A stretch of 64,000 bases of DNA, from positions 57,332,174 through 57,396,173 of the forward strand of contig JAHLJT010003656.1 of assembly GCA_031308135.1 (NCBI GenBank), in the 5' to 3' direction. Of this stretch, positions 12,166 through 22,670 are shown one piece after another (positions within the stretch are counted from its first letter, which is position 1; each line of letters begins with the position of its first letter). Under the pieces are notes generated by a model. The model was not told where the DNA came from and ran no database searches. It worked only from the letters and a program-made list of their open reading frames with translations. This DNA is from Acheta domesticus (taxonomy: Eukaryota; Arthropoda; Insecta; Orthoptera; Gryllidae). The position numbers and the translations under genes were made by a program.

Positions 12166-13290
12166 AATAACAAATAGATGGGAATTTTAATTAATGTGTT
12201 TTAAGGTAGTGCAGATATTGGAATGTAGTTTTCTTTTAAGATTGTTATAACGTGGCCAGTAAAAGGCGCTGAATTCAGTGTAAATACCAGGGTAATTATT
12301 GTAAGGCATTCCTATGTGTATATCATCATACAATACAAGGATAACTTTTATGAAACAAGATCATAATGTATATGTGGCAGTGAATAATATGTTAGGGCAT
12401 AATTATTGGAAAGTGGTATTACAGTGAGTGTGTACATGAGTGTAATTATCAGGGTATAATTTTGTTGAAGAGTCCTTACAATGTGTATCTAAATAAACAC
12501 AGTGTGTTAGGGTATGGTTTCTGAAGTATTATTACAGTAGGTGTATTCATTGAGTTCAATGAGCAATACATTAGGAACAAAATCCTTCATGTTAGAATAT
12601 AAATTTGGGTTTTAGGTGCTGCCCAGTGTATTTTGAAGCACTGATTGGACGTGTGTGTAAATGAATATTATGAAGTTATGAGCTATTTTGGAGACATAGT
12701 AGCATTAATTATTTGATGAACATTACAATTCAAATAGTTGCAACTGAATAAGATTTATCGAGATTCTTTATTTAGGTGGATGAAAAAAAAATAAGTTGCA
12801 TTCAGTAATGTGCAGGAAGACTATCTGAGACTGATTCAATGATAATCTAATGAATATTTTGAATTCAGTTGAATTATGTCAATGTGAATTTTGTTACAGA
12901 TGTCAGTGTAATTACATTTAATTATTTGTGTGTATTTCTAGGTGTTTTGAGCTTGAGTGCATTTTGTTTGTGAATTGTTCCCAGGTGGATGACGGAGGTC
13001 AATAATTTGTTTGATGTGTGTTTTTTTCTTGTATGTGTTTTTGATGAGTTATGTATAGGATCGTAATATATGCGGCATCACTCACATCTAATTCAAAGCA
13101 ATTCAGATTGTGTTAGGGTCATTTTTGAGAGTAATTAGGATGCCGTTGGTGTGAAGTGAAGTAATTTGTAGTATTCGGTGTATGCCTCTGTGAGCATTCT
13201 GAAGTTGGGCAATAGATTTTGGGTGGAATCAAGCGTGTAGGAGGGCGATTAGTCAGAAATAGGTGTAGTAGGGTGCAATTTGGGGGCATA
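12166..13290 (+). other. Rest of the gypsy untranslated leader
   Basis: AT- and GT-rich non-coding sequence with no recognised signal, between the tandem array and the gag start codon. Together with the array it makes the leader about 2.1 kb long. Confidence 0.5.
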
Positions 13291-14955
13291 ATGGAAAAGC
13301 AAACGGGCACAATGATGGGAGAGGAAGAGAAGCGCGAGGACAGAGATCATTATGATGAGGATGATGGAGGTAAATGGGATGAGTCGTTACTAGAAGATTC
13401 GGATAGAGCCAGAATGGAGTTATCGGGGGCGAGTGCGTCGACACCAAATCTGGGAATGGTGAAAAGAAACGGAACAGAGGACTTACTGAGCATGCTTCAT
13501 CAAATCATGGCAGGACAAGAGAAGCTCGAAGAACGGGCACATAGAAGAATGGTTGAGGAACTAGAGAGACAGGAAGAAAGGGCACAAAGAAGAATGGTTG
13601 AGGAGCTAGAGAAGCAGGACGAACGGGCACAAAGAAGAATGGTCGAGGAGCAAAAGAATCAGGAAGAACGAGAGAAGAGAATAACTGAGGAGCTAGAGAA
13701 GCAGGAAGAACGGGCCCAAAGGAGAATGGTTGAGGAGCAAAAGAAAATCATCGATGAACTGAAGGAACATAAACAAGAGCAAGTGAGACAAATACAAGAA
13801 CAATACCAGGTTATAGTGGAGAAGTTCGAGTCATGGGAACAAAGAATAGACGGGCGAGTTCAAGAGATATGCAGTGAACTTAGTCGAAACATTACCACAA
13901 AGATGGAAGGACGAATTGAGGCACAGGATAAAGCCATCGAGTCACTGCATGTGCAAGTGAAGGGAGTATCACAAGGGATGGAACGGAAGATAGAAAACTG
14001 CAAGAGGGAGTTGGCAGACACGAAGGTAGAATTGAAGGAGTCGGTAGCAGCCTGTAGAAAGGAAGTGCAGAAGGACGTTCGGAAATGTGAGGACGACATC
14101 GCGGAATTGCAAATAGAAGTTCAAGAATTAAAAGAGGTTAAGACGGCGCCAAATGTGGGAGGGGGCCCAGTTAATATAGCAATACCATCCTCATTAAAAT
14201 TTTCGGGCGACGTAAAAGAGAATCCATACTCGTTCATGAGAGCTGTGGAGCGATACCTAGCGGTTAGTTGTCTCCCTGAGAAGAGTAAGACGCAGGTAAT
14301 ATACCAGATGCTGCAGGATAACGCGAGGACCTGGGCAGACACCATCACACCATTTCCAAATACTGTAACGGAGTTTAAGCAGATGTTTTTTCGAAGATAT
14401 TGGAGCGAGGATATCCAGCTAAATTTTAAGATGGGTCTCATGAACAGTATGTACAAGCCATCAGGTGGGGGCGGAATGAGAGATTACGCGGCTAGGCGCA
14501 TCATGGATTTCCGATCGTTATCGCCACCCATGAGCGATCAAGAAATCATGTGCATCCTAATCAGACAATTTCCAACAACTACCCAGAATTTGCTTAGGAG
14601 CGCCTGTCATACAGATTTAGAGAAGTTTCAAGACGCATTAGGGAGCTTCGATCTGACGTTTGCTAATGCACCGAAAAACAGAAATGAAGTGAATGTAAAT
14701 GCAATGATGGTGAGGGGCGCTCAAGAGCAAGAGAGGGGAGGAAAGCAAAGCGCTAGAGTTTGGGGTGATCAGAGGGGTGGAGAAAACCAAAGAGGATATG
14801 ATAGGCAGCAGGAGAGCGAAATTCGAAGGAACGGCGAGCGGTCGAGACAACCTAATGGAGGAAACGGAGGAGAAGGTTCACGTGGTAACGAAATGAGACC
14901 AAATACCAGCGGGACGGGTTACAACCCAAATTTAAACGAAGGGAGTTCGTGTTGA
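13291..14955 (+). CDS. Gag polyprotein of a Ty3/gypsy retrotransposon
   Basis: Structural protein that would form the particle in which the element's RNA is copied. The reading frame is open upstream to about 13219, but the first ATG is at 13291, giving about 554 residues. An acidic N-terminal part leads into a long charged coiled coil (about residues 70-280). Its first part is a repeated ~20-residue unit containing RAQRRMVEE (nt 13520-13745). A Retrotrans_gag-like capsid region follows (about residues 310-450, including YLAVSCLPEKSKTQV and ARTWAD), then a Gly/Arg/Asn/Gln-rich basic tail that probably binds RNA. There is no CCHC zinc knuckle, which is unusual. The frame is intact and ends in TGA at 14953, inside a strong hairpin that serves the switch to pol. 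The call is firm at family level. Confidence 0.85.
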   Translation: MEKQTGTMMGEEEKREDRDHYDEDDGGKWDESLLEDSDRARMELSGASASTPNLGMVKRNGTEDLLSMLHQIMAGQEKLEERAHRRMVEELERQEERAQRRMVEELEKQDERAQRRMVEEQKNQEEREKRITEELEKQEERAQRRMVEEQKKIIDELKEHKQEQVRQIQEQYQVIVEKFESWEQRIDGRVQEICSELSRNITTKMEGRIEAQDKAIESLHVQVKGVSQGMERKIENCKRELADTKVELKESVAACRKEVQKDVRKCEDDIAELQIEVQELKEVKTAPNVGGGPVNIAIPSSLKFSGDVKENPYSFMRAVERYLAVSCLPEKSKTQVIYQMLQDNARTWADTITPFPNTVTEFKQMFFRRYWSEDIQLNFKMGLMNSMYKPSGGGGMRDYAARRIMDFRSLSPPMSDQEIMCILIRQFPTTTQNLLRSACHTDLEKFQDALGSFDLTFANAPKNRNEVNVNAMMVRGAQEQERGGKQSARVWGDQRGGENQRGYDRQQESEIRRNGERSRQPNGGNGGEGSRGNEMRPNTSGTGYNPNLNEGSSC

Positions 14956-14975
14956 CGGGAGACCCCAACACGAAC
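14931..14975 (+). promoter_or_regulatory. -1 ribosomal frameshift signal between gag and pol
   Basis: T TTA AAC (14931-14937) sits in the gag reading phase as a canonical X XXY YYZ slippery heptamer. After a 7-nt spacer (14938-14944) comes a perfect 10-bp stem, GTTCGTGTTG (14945-14954) with CAACACGAAC (14966-14975). Its 11-nt loop contains a further GGG/CCC pairing. The gag stop codon lies at the top of the 5' arm. Pol is open in exactly the -1 frame. Spacing and phase match known -1 frameshift sites. Confidence 0.85.
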
Positions 14976-17222
14976 AATCACGGAGTAAGCAACGAGGTTT
15001 CCATCAAGTCAGTTCAAGTGGTCGATTACGAGGATGAGCCCTGGATCAAGAGAAAAAGCAGCCAGAAGATTTGTCGGAAATGTCCAACCGTCATGATATC
15101 ATGCTTAGGTGAAGAAGTGGAAGCATTGGTTGACACAGGATGTGTGGCGAGCGCGATTTCGGAGGATTATTATGAGAGGTTAGTGGCGACGGGAAAACAT
15201 GTGGCGGCATTACCGATGACGAGGTCGTATGTAATTGGGGCCACCCAGAAGAGGTCAAGCCCCATTACGAAACAAGTGATGTTAGAAGTATGTATTGGTG
15301 GGTATATGTACGAGATGGTTGCGCTGGTGGTGAGGCATTTGTTGTATCCGGTTATATTGGGGATGGATTTCCTGGCGAACAATCGGGCTGTCATAAATCT
15401 CGAAAAGGGGCACATCATTGTAAACGGAGACGAGATGTGGATTGATACAGGAGGCGAGGAGGACGAAGAATACAATATTAGCGCGGGAGTAATAAGTGGT
15501 GAAAGCGTGGAGGAGTGGATAGAGCAACAGGCTGACGGAGCTGAGATGTTGGATGATAGGGGTAAAATCGAGTTGAAGGAATTGCTATTAGAGAACAAGA
15601 AAATATTTATGAAAAACGGTGAACCTATTAAGGAGTACGAATTTAGGATACAATTAACAGACTATACACCACTCAGGGAGAGGAACTATCCCATACCTGC
15701 AGCCTATCGAAAAGAAGTAGCGGAATTGATCAGAGAGATGACGGAAGAAGGGATCATAAAGAGGGCGTCCACATCTTACACCAGTCCGATAGTCATCGTT
15801 AAGAAGAAGGACGGAGGACTTCGGATTTGCTTAGACGCGAGAAGACTGAATGCTGTGACCTTGCCATACCGGGACGCTCCTCCGGAAGTGGAGGGAATTC
15901 TGAGAGGATTCGGAGGGTGCGAGGTGTTCTCGTGCACGGACTTCAGTAGGGCCTATTGGCAAATGAAAATCGCTGAGGAAGACCAACAGTACACGGGATT
16001 CATGGTGGAAGGAATATGCTACGTCTTCAGAAGAGTACCATTTGGTCTGCGAAACAGCGGGGCAGCACTGGTTCAGTGCATTGACAGGATAATAGGGGGT
16101 CGACTACAGGACAGAGTGACAGTTTACGTTGATGATGTTGTGATTAAATCCAAATCCATTTCCGAGCATCTTCGAGATTTACGAGAGCTGTTCGGCATAC
16201 TGAAGGAAAACAATTTGGTGTTGAACATCAAGAAGTCGAGATGGGCTACGAGGACTATCCATTTTCTGGGGTACGAGATCACGACAGAGGGCATTGGTAT
16301 GAAGCAGGACACGATTCGGGAGATACAACAAATTCCGGCGCCCAAGAATGTCAGACAAGTTCGGCGGCTGATTGGCACTTGTAATTATTATGCTCGGTTC
16401 TGCCCTAACTTCGCTATGATAATGTCACCGTTCTATAAGCTGTTGCAAAAGGGGAAGAGATGGAAGTGGGATGATTCCCATGAGGAGGCATTTAATGAAA
16501 TCAAGGCCATGTTTTACAGGCATTGTGTGGTAGCACACCCTGACTTTAGCAAAACGTGCATACTACAAACTGACAGTAGCGACTTCGGAATGGGGGCCGT
16601 ACTGTATCAGGAGGTGGAAGGAAGAGAGAAAATCATCGCAATCATTAGTCGGGTGCTCAAAGGCCCAGAGATTCGGTACACCACGACTGAAAAAGAAGCG
16701 GGGGCTATTGTATGGGCTATTACCAAATTAAGACCCTATTTGATGGGTAGGCACTTCATTGTGCGCACAGATCATAAGGCCCTGACGTTTTTAAACAGAT
16801 GCCATACACAGAATGATCGATTGTATAGATGGACCTTGTATCTGCAGCAATTTTCATTTGATGTAGAACACTGTAAAGGGGAGTTAAACTACTTACCCGA
16901 CCTACTAAGCAGGAAGACTCCCAAGGGAAACGAGGCTTACGCTAACGAAAGGCAGTTTCAAGTGGCAGCGATAGACCTTGGAGTGACGGACGCGCCGCTA
17001 GTCGATTGGGAAGACCTAATTGCGCTACAGGAACAAGATCCTGACATTAGTAAGGTAAAGTCTTACAAAGAGGGGAGAATGTCACGGGAAGACCCGGATT
17101 ACGAGGAAATGGAGGAGAAGCAAGATGAATGGAAGTTAATCCAGGGAGTGGTGACCAGGAGAGTGACAAGAAACGCAGAAATATTTAGGTTGTGGATACC
17201 TAAGAGTATCACGGAGCAATGA
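14937..17222 (+). CDS. Pol polyprotein: protease, reverse transcriptase, RNase H
   Basis: Reached from gag by -1 frameshifting; the frame has no ATG start of its own near its beginning. Residues below count from nt 14949. The aspartic protease has VDTG at 61-64 (catalytic Asp 62) and the ILGMDFL flap-side motif at 136-142. Reverse transcriptase follows: SPIVIVKKKDGGLRICLD (279-296), catalytic CTDFSRAYW (Asp 331), FGLRNSGAA (365-373) and YVDD at 393-396. RNase H has TDSSDFGMGAVL (541-552), the acidic EKE at 581-583, TDHKAL (607-612) and LPDLLSR (649-655). All catalytic residues of these three domains are present. The frame stops at 17222, at the start of the integrase zinc-binding region, because of a frame change. 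Ty3/gypsy order (RT-RNaseH before integrase) is clear. Confidence 0.9.
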   Translation, partial: RREFVLTGDPNTNNHGVSNEVSIKSVQVVDYEDEPWIKRKSSQKICRKCPTVMISCLGEEVEALVDTGCVASAISEDYYERLVATGKHVAALPMTRSYVIGATQKRSSPITKQVMLEVCIGGYMYEMVALVVRHLLYPVILGMDFLANNRAVINLEKGHIIVNGDEMWIDTGGEEDEEYNISAGVISGESVEEWIEQQADGAEMLDDRGKIELKELLLENKKIFMKNGEPIKEYEFRIQLTDYTPLRERNYPIPAAYRKEVAELIREMTEEGIIKRASTSYTSPIVIVKKKDGGLRICLDARRLNAVTLPYRDAPPEVEGILRGFGGCEVFSCTDFSRAYWQMKIAEEDQQYTGFMVEGICYVFRRVPFGLRNSGAALVQCIDRIIGGRLQDRVTVYVDDVVIKSKSISEHLRDLRELFGILKENNLVLNIKKSRWATRTIHFLGYEITTEGIGMKQDTIREIQQIPAPKNVRQVRRLIGTCNYYARFCPNFAMIMSPFYKLLQKGKRWKWDDSHEEAFNEIKAMFYRHCVVAHPDFSKTCILQTDSSDFGMGAVLYQEVEGREKIIAIISRVLKGPEIRYTTTEKEAGAIVWAITKLRPYLMGRHFIVRTDHKALTFLNRCHTQNDRLYRWTLYLQQFSFDVEHCKGELNYLPDLLSRKTPKGNEAYANERQFQVAAIDLGVTDAPLVDWEDLIALQEQDPDISKVKSYKEGRMSREDPDYEEMEEKQDEWKLIQGVVTRRVTRNAEIFRLWIPKSITEQ

Positions 17223-17659
17223 TTAAGCATGTTCATACGTCCATGGCACATTTCGGAGCGGAGAAAATTACGAAGGTAATACAAGAACTATGTTACTGGA
17301 GGGGAATGGCCCGGCAATTAGAAAGGTCGTGAGTCAATGCAACTTATGTCAGAAGGCGAAGTACCCAAACAAGAGCTTTGCAGGACCCATGCAATCAATA
17401 ATTCCGCTTGGGAAAAATGACATAGCAGCCGTGGATATTTACGGACCACTGCCGAAAACCAGAAATGGAAACCAGCACATATTTGTAACTATTGACGTAT
17501 TTTCGAAATTCGTCCAAATTTACCCCATAAAGAGAACGAATGCTCAAACTTGTCTGAGGAAGTTAACGATATTTTTTGACGTAGCAGACCATACCAAGAA
17601 TACTGTCATCATGGAACCATGTTTTACCAGCCGACAGTGGCAGCAAACATTGATGGGAG
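17219..17659 (+). pseudogene. Integrase part of pol, frameshifted and cut by the gap
   Basis: Continuation of pol in other frames. The His-x3-His part of the HHCC zinc domain (around HVHTSMAHFG) is in the frame starting at 17219. The CNLC cysteine pair and the start of the catalytic core (AAVDIYGPLPKT, with the first catalytic Asp, then IDVFSKFVQIYP) lie in the frame open from 17290. So two frame changes, near 17219 and near 17325, break the integrase. After about 17560 the reading loses resemblance, and the sequence enters the assembly gap at 17660. The element therefore cannot integrate by itself, unless the frame changes are assembly errors at the gap edge. Confidence 0.75.
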
Positions 17660-18659
17660 NNNNNNNNNNNNNNNNNNNNNNNNNNNNNNNNNNNNNNNNN
17701 NNNNNNNNNNNNNNNNNNNNNNNNNNNNNNNNNNNNNNNNNNNNNNNNNNNNNNNNNNNNNNNNNNNNNNNNNNNNNNNNNNNNNNNNNNNNNNNNNNNN
17801 NNNNNNNNNNNNNNNNNNNNNNNNNNNNNNNNNNNNNNNNNNNNNNNNNNNNNNNNNNNNNNNNNNNNNNNNNNNNNNNNNNNNNNNNNNNNNNNNNNNN
17901 NNNNNNNNNNNNNNNNNNNNNNNNNNNNNNNNNNNNNNNNNNNNNNNNNNNNNNNNNNNNNNNNNNNNNNNNNNNNNNNNNNNNNNNNNNNNNNNNNNNN
18001 NNNNNNNNNNNNNNNNNNNNNNNNNNNNNNNNNNNNNNNNNNNNNNNNNNNNNNNNNNNNNNNNNNNNNNNNNNNNNNNNNNNNNNNNNNNNNNNNNNNN
18101 NNNNNNNNNNNNNNNNNNNNNNNNNNNNNNNNNNNNNNNNNNNNNNNNNNNNNNNNNNNNNNNNNNNNNNNNNNNNNNNNNNNNNNNNNNNNNNNNNNNN
18201 NNNNNNNNNNNNNNNNNNNNNNNNNNNNNNNNNNNNNNNNNNNNNNNNNNNNNNNNNNNNNNNNNNNNNNNNNNNNNNNNNNNNNNNNNNNNNNNNNNNN
18301 NNNNNNNNNNNNNNNNNNNNNNNNNNNNNNNNNNNNNNNNNNNNNNNNNNNNNNNNNNNNNNNNNNNNNNNNNNNNNNNNNNNNNNNNNNNNNNNNNNNN
18401 NNNNNNNNNNNNNNNNNNNNNNNNNNNNNNNNNNNNNNNNNNNNNNNNNNNNNNNNNNNNNNNNNNNNNNNNNNNNNNNNNNNNNNNNNNNNNNNNNNNN
18501 NNNNNNNNNNNNNNNNNNNNNNNNNNNNNNNNNNNNNNNNNNNNNNNNNNNNNNNNNNNNNNNNNNNNNNNNNNNNNNNNNNNNNNNNNNNNNNNNNNNN
18601 NNNNNNNNNNNNNNNNNNNNNNNNNNNNNNNNNNNNNNNNNNNNNNNNNNNNNNNNNNN
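17660..18659. other. Assembly gap of exactly 1000 N
   Basis: An unresolved run of exactly 1000 N, probably a placeholder of unknown true length. The rest of the integrase and the 3' LTR would be expected here. Confidence 1.

Positions 18660-18690
<31 letters not shown>
18660..18690. repeat. (TA)n microsatellite at the gap edge
   Basis: About 15 TA repeats run straight into the gap. A long TA tract is a likely reason for the assembly break. Confidence 0.95.
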
Positions 18691-18695
<5 letters not shown>

Positions 18696-19076
18696 AATAT
18701 AAAACAATGAAACGGAGAAAGAGAAATTCGCAATGATTGAAACCCTTGACATATGTGTTCCTTCCCCTTCTATTGTTTTATTATTTTGTTTTTAAGTTTT
18801 TCTTTTACACACTGAATGTAGCCGCCTCGTCTATGTGGCACCAACGGGCGGCATGATGACGCGGGCGAGCAAATATATAATGTAGAAAGTGCCGTTGTTG
18901 CGTGGCTCAGACTTACTCTTATGTATTGCAGTAAGTAATCTCTCAAGTATGGAAATATTTGTCGTGTGAATCCACTTACAAAATTTTACTCAGTAACATT
19001 TCGGAATTGTTTTACTGTTACCATACAGAGATTTAGTGGATGTGCTGTGCTTCTAAATTTCGCTTTCTGGTGCAAA
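18691..19076. other. No recognised feature
   Basis: Non-coding by inspection. A small CpG-containing patch near 18820-18880 is the only compositional change. Confidence 0.35.
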
Positions 19077-19518
19077 ATGTCAAGCTCTACCCGCAGAGGT
19101 TGTAAAAATTCACCGGGCTCATTTTGTTACATCTTTGGCGTGTTTATGGTTAAGTCTCAGATGAGATCGATGAATAATGTCGTTAGGGAATTATATTATT
19201 TTTGTTTTGACTGTAAGATTGAGGATCAAGATAAAAGCTGGGCACCTCTTGTGCGTTGTATGATGTGTCTGACGACCTGGCTTAAAGGAGCCAAGAAAAG
19301 GATGCCTTTTGCTGTTCCGATGATATGGAGTCACTATGGCGACTTGTATCTGTATGACGAATACAGCAGGAAGTAACAAGAAGAATCAGCGTGTCATCGA
19401 ATATCCAAACTTGCAATCCGAGATCAGACCAGTGCCTCATGGAAAAAATTTACCTGCACCTACTCCTCCGAACGATTGGGAAACTATCGATATTTGCAGC
19501 ACCTACCGGAACCAATGA
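19077..19518 (+). pseudogene. Conserved arthropod cysteine-rich multi-copy family, frameshifted
   Basis: From an ATG at 19077 the product carries the pattern RGCKNSPGSFCYIFG, then FDCKIEDQDKSWAPLVRCMMC, then KKRMPFAVPMIWS. This is an N-terminal cysteine-rich module found in many near-identical uncharacterised arthropod proteins, often linked to mobile DNA. The family then continues with KKNQRVIEYPNLQ and RPVPHG...PAPTPP; here that part lies in another frame (19336-19518). One frame change near 19345 therefore breaks the gene. The second cysteine of the first CxxC pair is also replaced (CYIF). The role of the family is unknown to me; the cysteine spacing suggests zinc binding. The family match is from recognition, not from a search. 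Confidence 0.6.
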
Positions 19519-19805
19519 GGACACTAACTCAATATCTGCAGAATTAAGTTGGACCTCATGAATTTGGTAAAAGGAATAGACAAAGAAGGTGAAGGATTTA
19601 AGTATCTTAGACAGTGTTTTCCAAAACTAAGTGACGGTCTGTATACATCTGTGAACATTATACCTTATAAACTATTCTAACTATGTAAATGCTAAAGTAC
19701 AGCTTTTAAATGCTAGTAATCTAACTGAATATATAGTTTTTAAATTGTTTCGTTTTAATAAATTAATTTATAGAATTTTCAAAATTGATTGTCTTTGACA
19801 CAAGT
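19519..19805. other. No recognised feature
   Basis: AT-rich sequence between the broken cysteine-rich gene and a Helentron-like 3' end. Confidence 0.35.
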
Positions 19806-19998
19806 GGGACGAGGTTTTACTGTTCCTTAATATTCTTAAAATAATATTTCCGTATAAACCGAAAAGACAGAAAAATGTATATTGGACAGCGATAAATAGC
19901 AGCTGGCAAGAGTATGTTTCAAGTCCGAATAGGAACCGTGACCAAAGGAAATAGAAAACTAATATGCGAAAGTCTGTGTCATTCTGTAGCAAAACTAG
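19806..19998 (+). mobile_element. Helentron-like 3' end fragment D
   Basis: Matches the last ~190 bp of the family, from GGACGAGGTTTTACTGTT to AAACTAGC, including the GGCAAGAGTATG block and a degraded terminal hairpin. It may be the other half of fragment C (9251-9787), but the joining words do not meet cleanly. Confidence 0.7.
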
Positions 19999-20213
19999 CT
20001 GAAATTAATTCAGGTAGTATTGATGCTAGCGCGTTTTGATTTCAGTTTTTCATTTATTTGAAGCTATTTACTCCACAAGTACCATATTCTCCACAAATTA
20101 CTCCATGCATATTTTGGAAATATCCAAGATTATCTTTTTAATATCTGGTTTTGATGAGCATGTTTCATTCAAAAACACAATTGTAACTTGAAAATTGTAG
20201 GTGTAGGAAGAGG

Positions 20214-20275
20214 CCGAACATTTTTACTTCCCGGAACCCGTACGTATACACGGAGTAATATACGTACATACGTAT
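20214..20275 (+). mobile_element. Helentron-like 5' end fragment E
   Basis: Contains a degraded 5' terminus (TTTTTACTTCCC, then GTACGTATACACGGAGTAAT), directly after a short inverted body word (GTAGGTGTAGGAAGAGGCCG). Too short to place further. Confidence 0.45.
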
Positions 20276-21289
20276 TCTGACGCTTCGCCGTTATGTGTAG
20301 TCGCGCAGACGCGCATATAGGCGGACGCGCAGACGAATGCTCGAAAACGAGCTTTTGAAAATCTCAGGGGAGCAGGATCTTACCAGTGACAAGGGCTGAC
20401 CAAACACACACACAAATAATAATCAAAACACATGAATTTAATAAAACTCCAAAAATCAAACAAAAAAATTATTACAAATTATAATGTTGTTGAAACACTC
20501 AAAATACTTGTCCGTCTTTGGCAGATTAGAAACTGAATTTACTTATTGCAAAATAACATTTGCCTGAACCTTATTGACTTGTGTACAGTGTGCTAAAACA
20601 TTCAACTACTTTGTACAACATTTACTTTAAATCCTTTATACAACAATAAATATGACCCTTTTAAAACAATACAAACATAATCCCTTATACTTACAAATGT
20701 CTTTCTTCTTCTCAGATCTTTGATCATTAAAGCAATTGAATTTACTAGTGTTTTCTGTTCATAGTCTGGCAAGGCACAAATTCTCTCTAGTTATTCGGCT
20801 GGCCCACAAACGGTGTTCTGAGCGCGCCGCACGAAATCTGTAACCTAAACCAACCTTGGCCTTCCCCTCCGTTCGGCGGTTACCTGACGTTGGCAGTTGC
20901 AACGTTGCGGCAGCGAAGCGATCTTAGGCCCGGTCAGCGGCGCACGTGGTCTGAACAGAGTCGAAACGCGCGCATAGGCACCAAATTTTAATTTTTGAAA
21001 AAGTATTATTTCTTGATAAATATCAATTGTAAATTCTCCAAATTACTAGAAATCAGAAAAAAATAATTTGTATCAATACTTACAGCCACACGACACCCTC
21101 AAAGCCATGCCTATCAGCCGAGGAAAAATTCAGCCATTCAAGCAGTGAAAATACACTTATTTTCAATTGTTCATAACTTTTTCCTAATCAACTTTTCAAC
21201 TTCCAGGAATTGTACGCGCTTTTATATATCCTTCTAAATATATTAAAGCCTTTGCAGTGTTAATTATTTTTATTTCTAATTTAATGAAG
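20276..21289. other. No gene; mixed AT-rich and GC-rich sequence
   Basis: AT-rich except for a GC-rich patch at about 20800-20990 and a short CA run at 20402. No recognised coding or RNA feature. Confidence 0.35.
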
Positions 21290-22670
21290 CTTTACGTAAT
21301 TAAGGTGTGCAAAAACCTCTTATTCCTTTATCTAAGTAAACTTTCACAGACAATTACGCAAACACACCAAAAACACATCACTGAAATTAATATATGTTCT
21401 TAAGTGAACATTATTGAACATTTTTCAGTTAAGATCAGCTGCCCCGGTCTGCCCCTCTCAAAATTATGACCGTTTAAAGTTTACGCTAATGGTGCTTTGA
21501 AAGAGCATTATTACCTCCGGTCATAATACCGAGAACGTTTATTTCTTGAAAATGTTTAATCTTCTCAACTTTCGGATTTCCATTAATTGCATTATATTTT
21601 CAATTTCTTTTCAAAAATATTCCTTCTTTCAATTTGCCAAATTTCATTGTTTTTCAATAAATTTAAACATATGAAATTGAGATCTGCAGAACTGAAACAT
21701 GCAATAAGTGAAATTTGACAACCAAGTGACATTATAACCTCTAAAAAAATCTCTTTTAAATTAAAGTATTTTATTAAATAAACATTTTTAATTAGTTTTT
21801 AGTTGACAACAACCACCTTGGCCAAACTCTTTCAAAATTTAAACAGTACATGACGAGGTTGAATAGAAGCGTGATTTTATTAAGTGATGTTTGACGGGAA
21901 ATTATACAAAAACAAGTAAAAACACTTGCATGAAATTAGTATCTATTATTAAATGAACATTTGTTAATTTTGTTTCGTTAACAACAGCCGCCCTCCCTTG
22001 GCCTCTTTCAAAATGGCGACCGTTTAAAGTTTATATGAAGTTTCAAAGAAAGCGTCATTTTCGTTAATTAAATCATTTTGATGGGCAATTACACGAAAAC
22101 ACCCAAAAAAATTTCCATGAAATTAATAAATATTATTAATTGGACATTTGTTAATGTTTTTTCGTTACCATCAGCCGCCTCGACTGGCCTCTTAGAAAAT
22201 GGCGGCCGTTAAAATTTACTCGAAGTTTAAAATAAAGCGCCATTTCCAAAACAAAGTTATTTTTGACGGACAATTACTCGAAAACAACTACAAAAATTTC
22301 TGTGAAATTAATTAATTGCACATTTGTTGATGTTTTATCGTTAAAAACAACCGCCTTGGCCTGCCTCTTTTAAAATGGCGACCGTTTGAAGTTTGCATGA
22401 CGAGATTTGAAAGAATGCGCCTGATCCAAAAAGTATGTGATTTTTGACGGGCAATTATACAAAAACAACTAAACACACTTTCATGAAACTAAAAAATGTT
22501 ATTAAGTGGACATTGGCGTGTCTTTTGAAAATTACGAAAGTTTAAACTTTACATGAGGAGCTTTGAAAAAAGTGCCATTTCAATTAACTAAGTGATCATT
22601 GACGAGCAATTATAAAACAACATAGAAAAAATCTCCGTAAAATAAATGTGATATTAAGTGAACAATTAAA
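21290..22670 (+). repeat. Degenerate ~182-bp tandem repeat array
   Basis: Related units anchored on a GG(C/A)AATTA(C/T)(A/T)C(A/G)AAAAC word at about 21350, 21896, 22083, 22260, 22449 and 22603. Spacing is 177-189 bp in the best part; 21350 to 21896 equals three periods. Each well-preserved unit also holds GGCCTCTT...AAAATGGCGACCGTT. Units are strongly diverged, so the array is old. It is not related to the Helentron-like body. Confidence 0.75.

Noticed and set aside
13219..13290. Gag start at 13219
   Set aside because: That codon is TTG; the first ATG in frame is at 13291.
17544..18752. Long open frames across 17544-18752
   Set aside because: They run through 1000 N, which contain no stops by definition.
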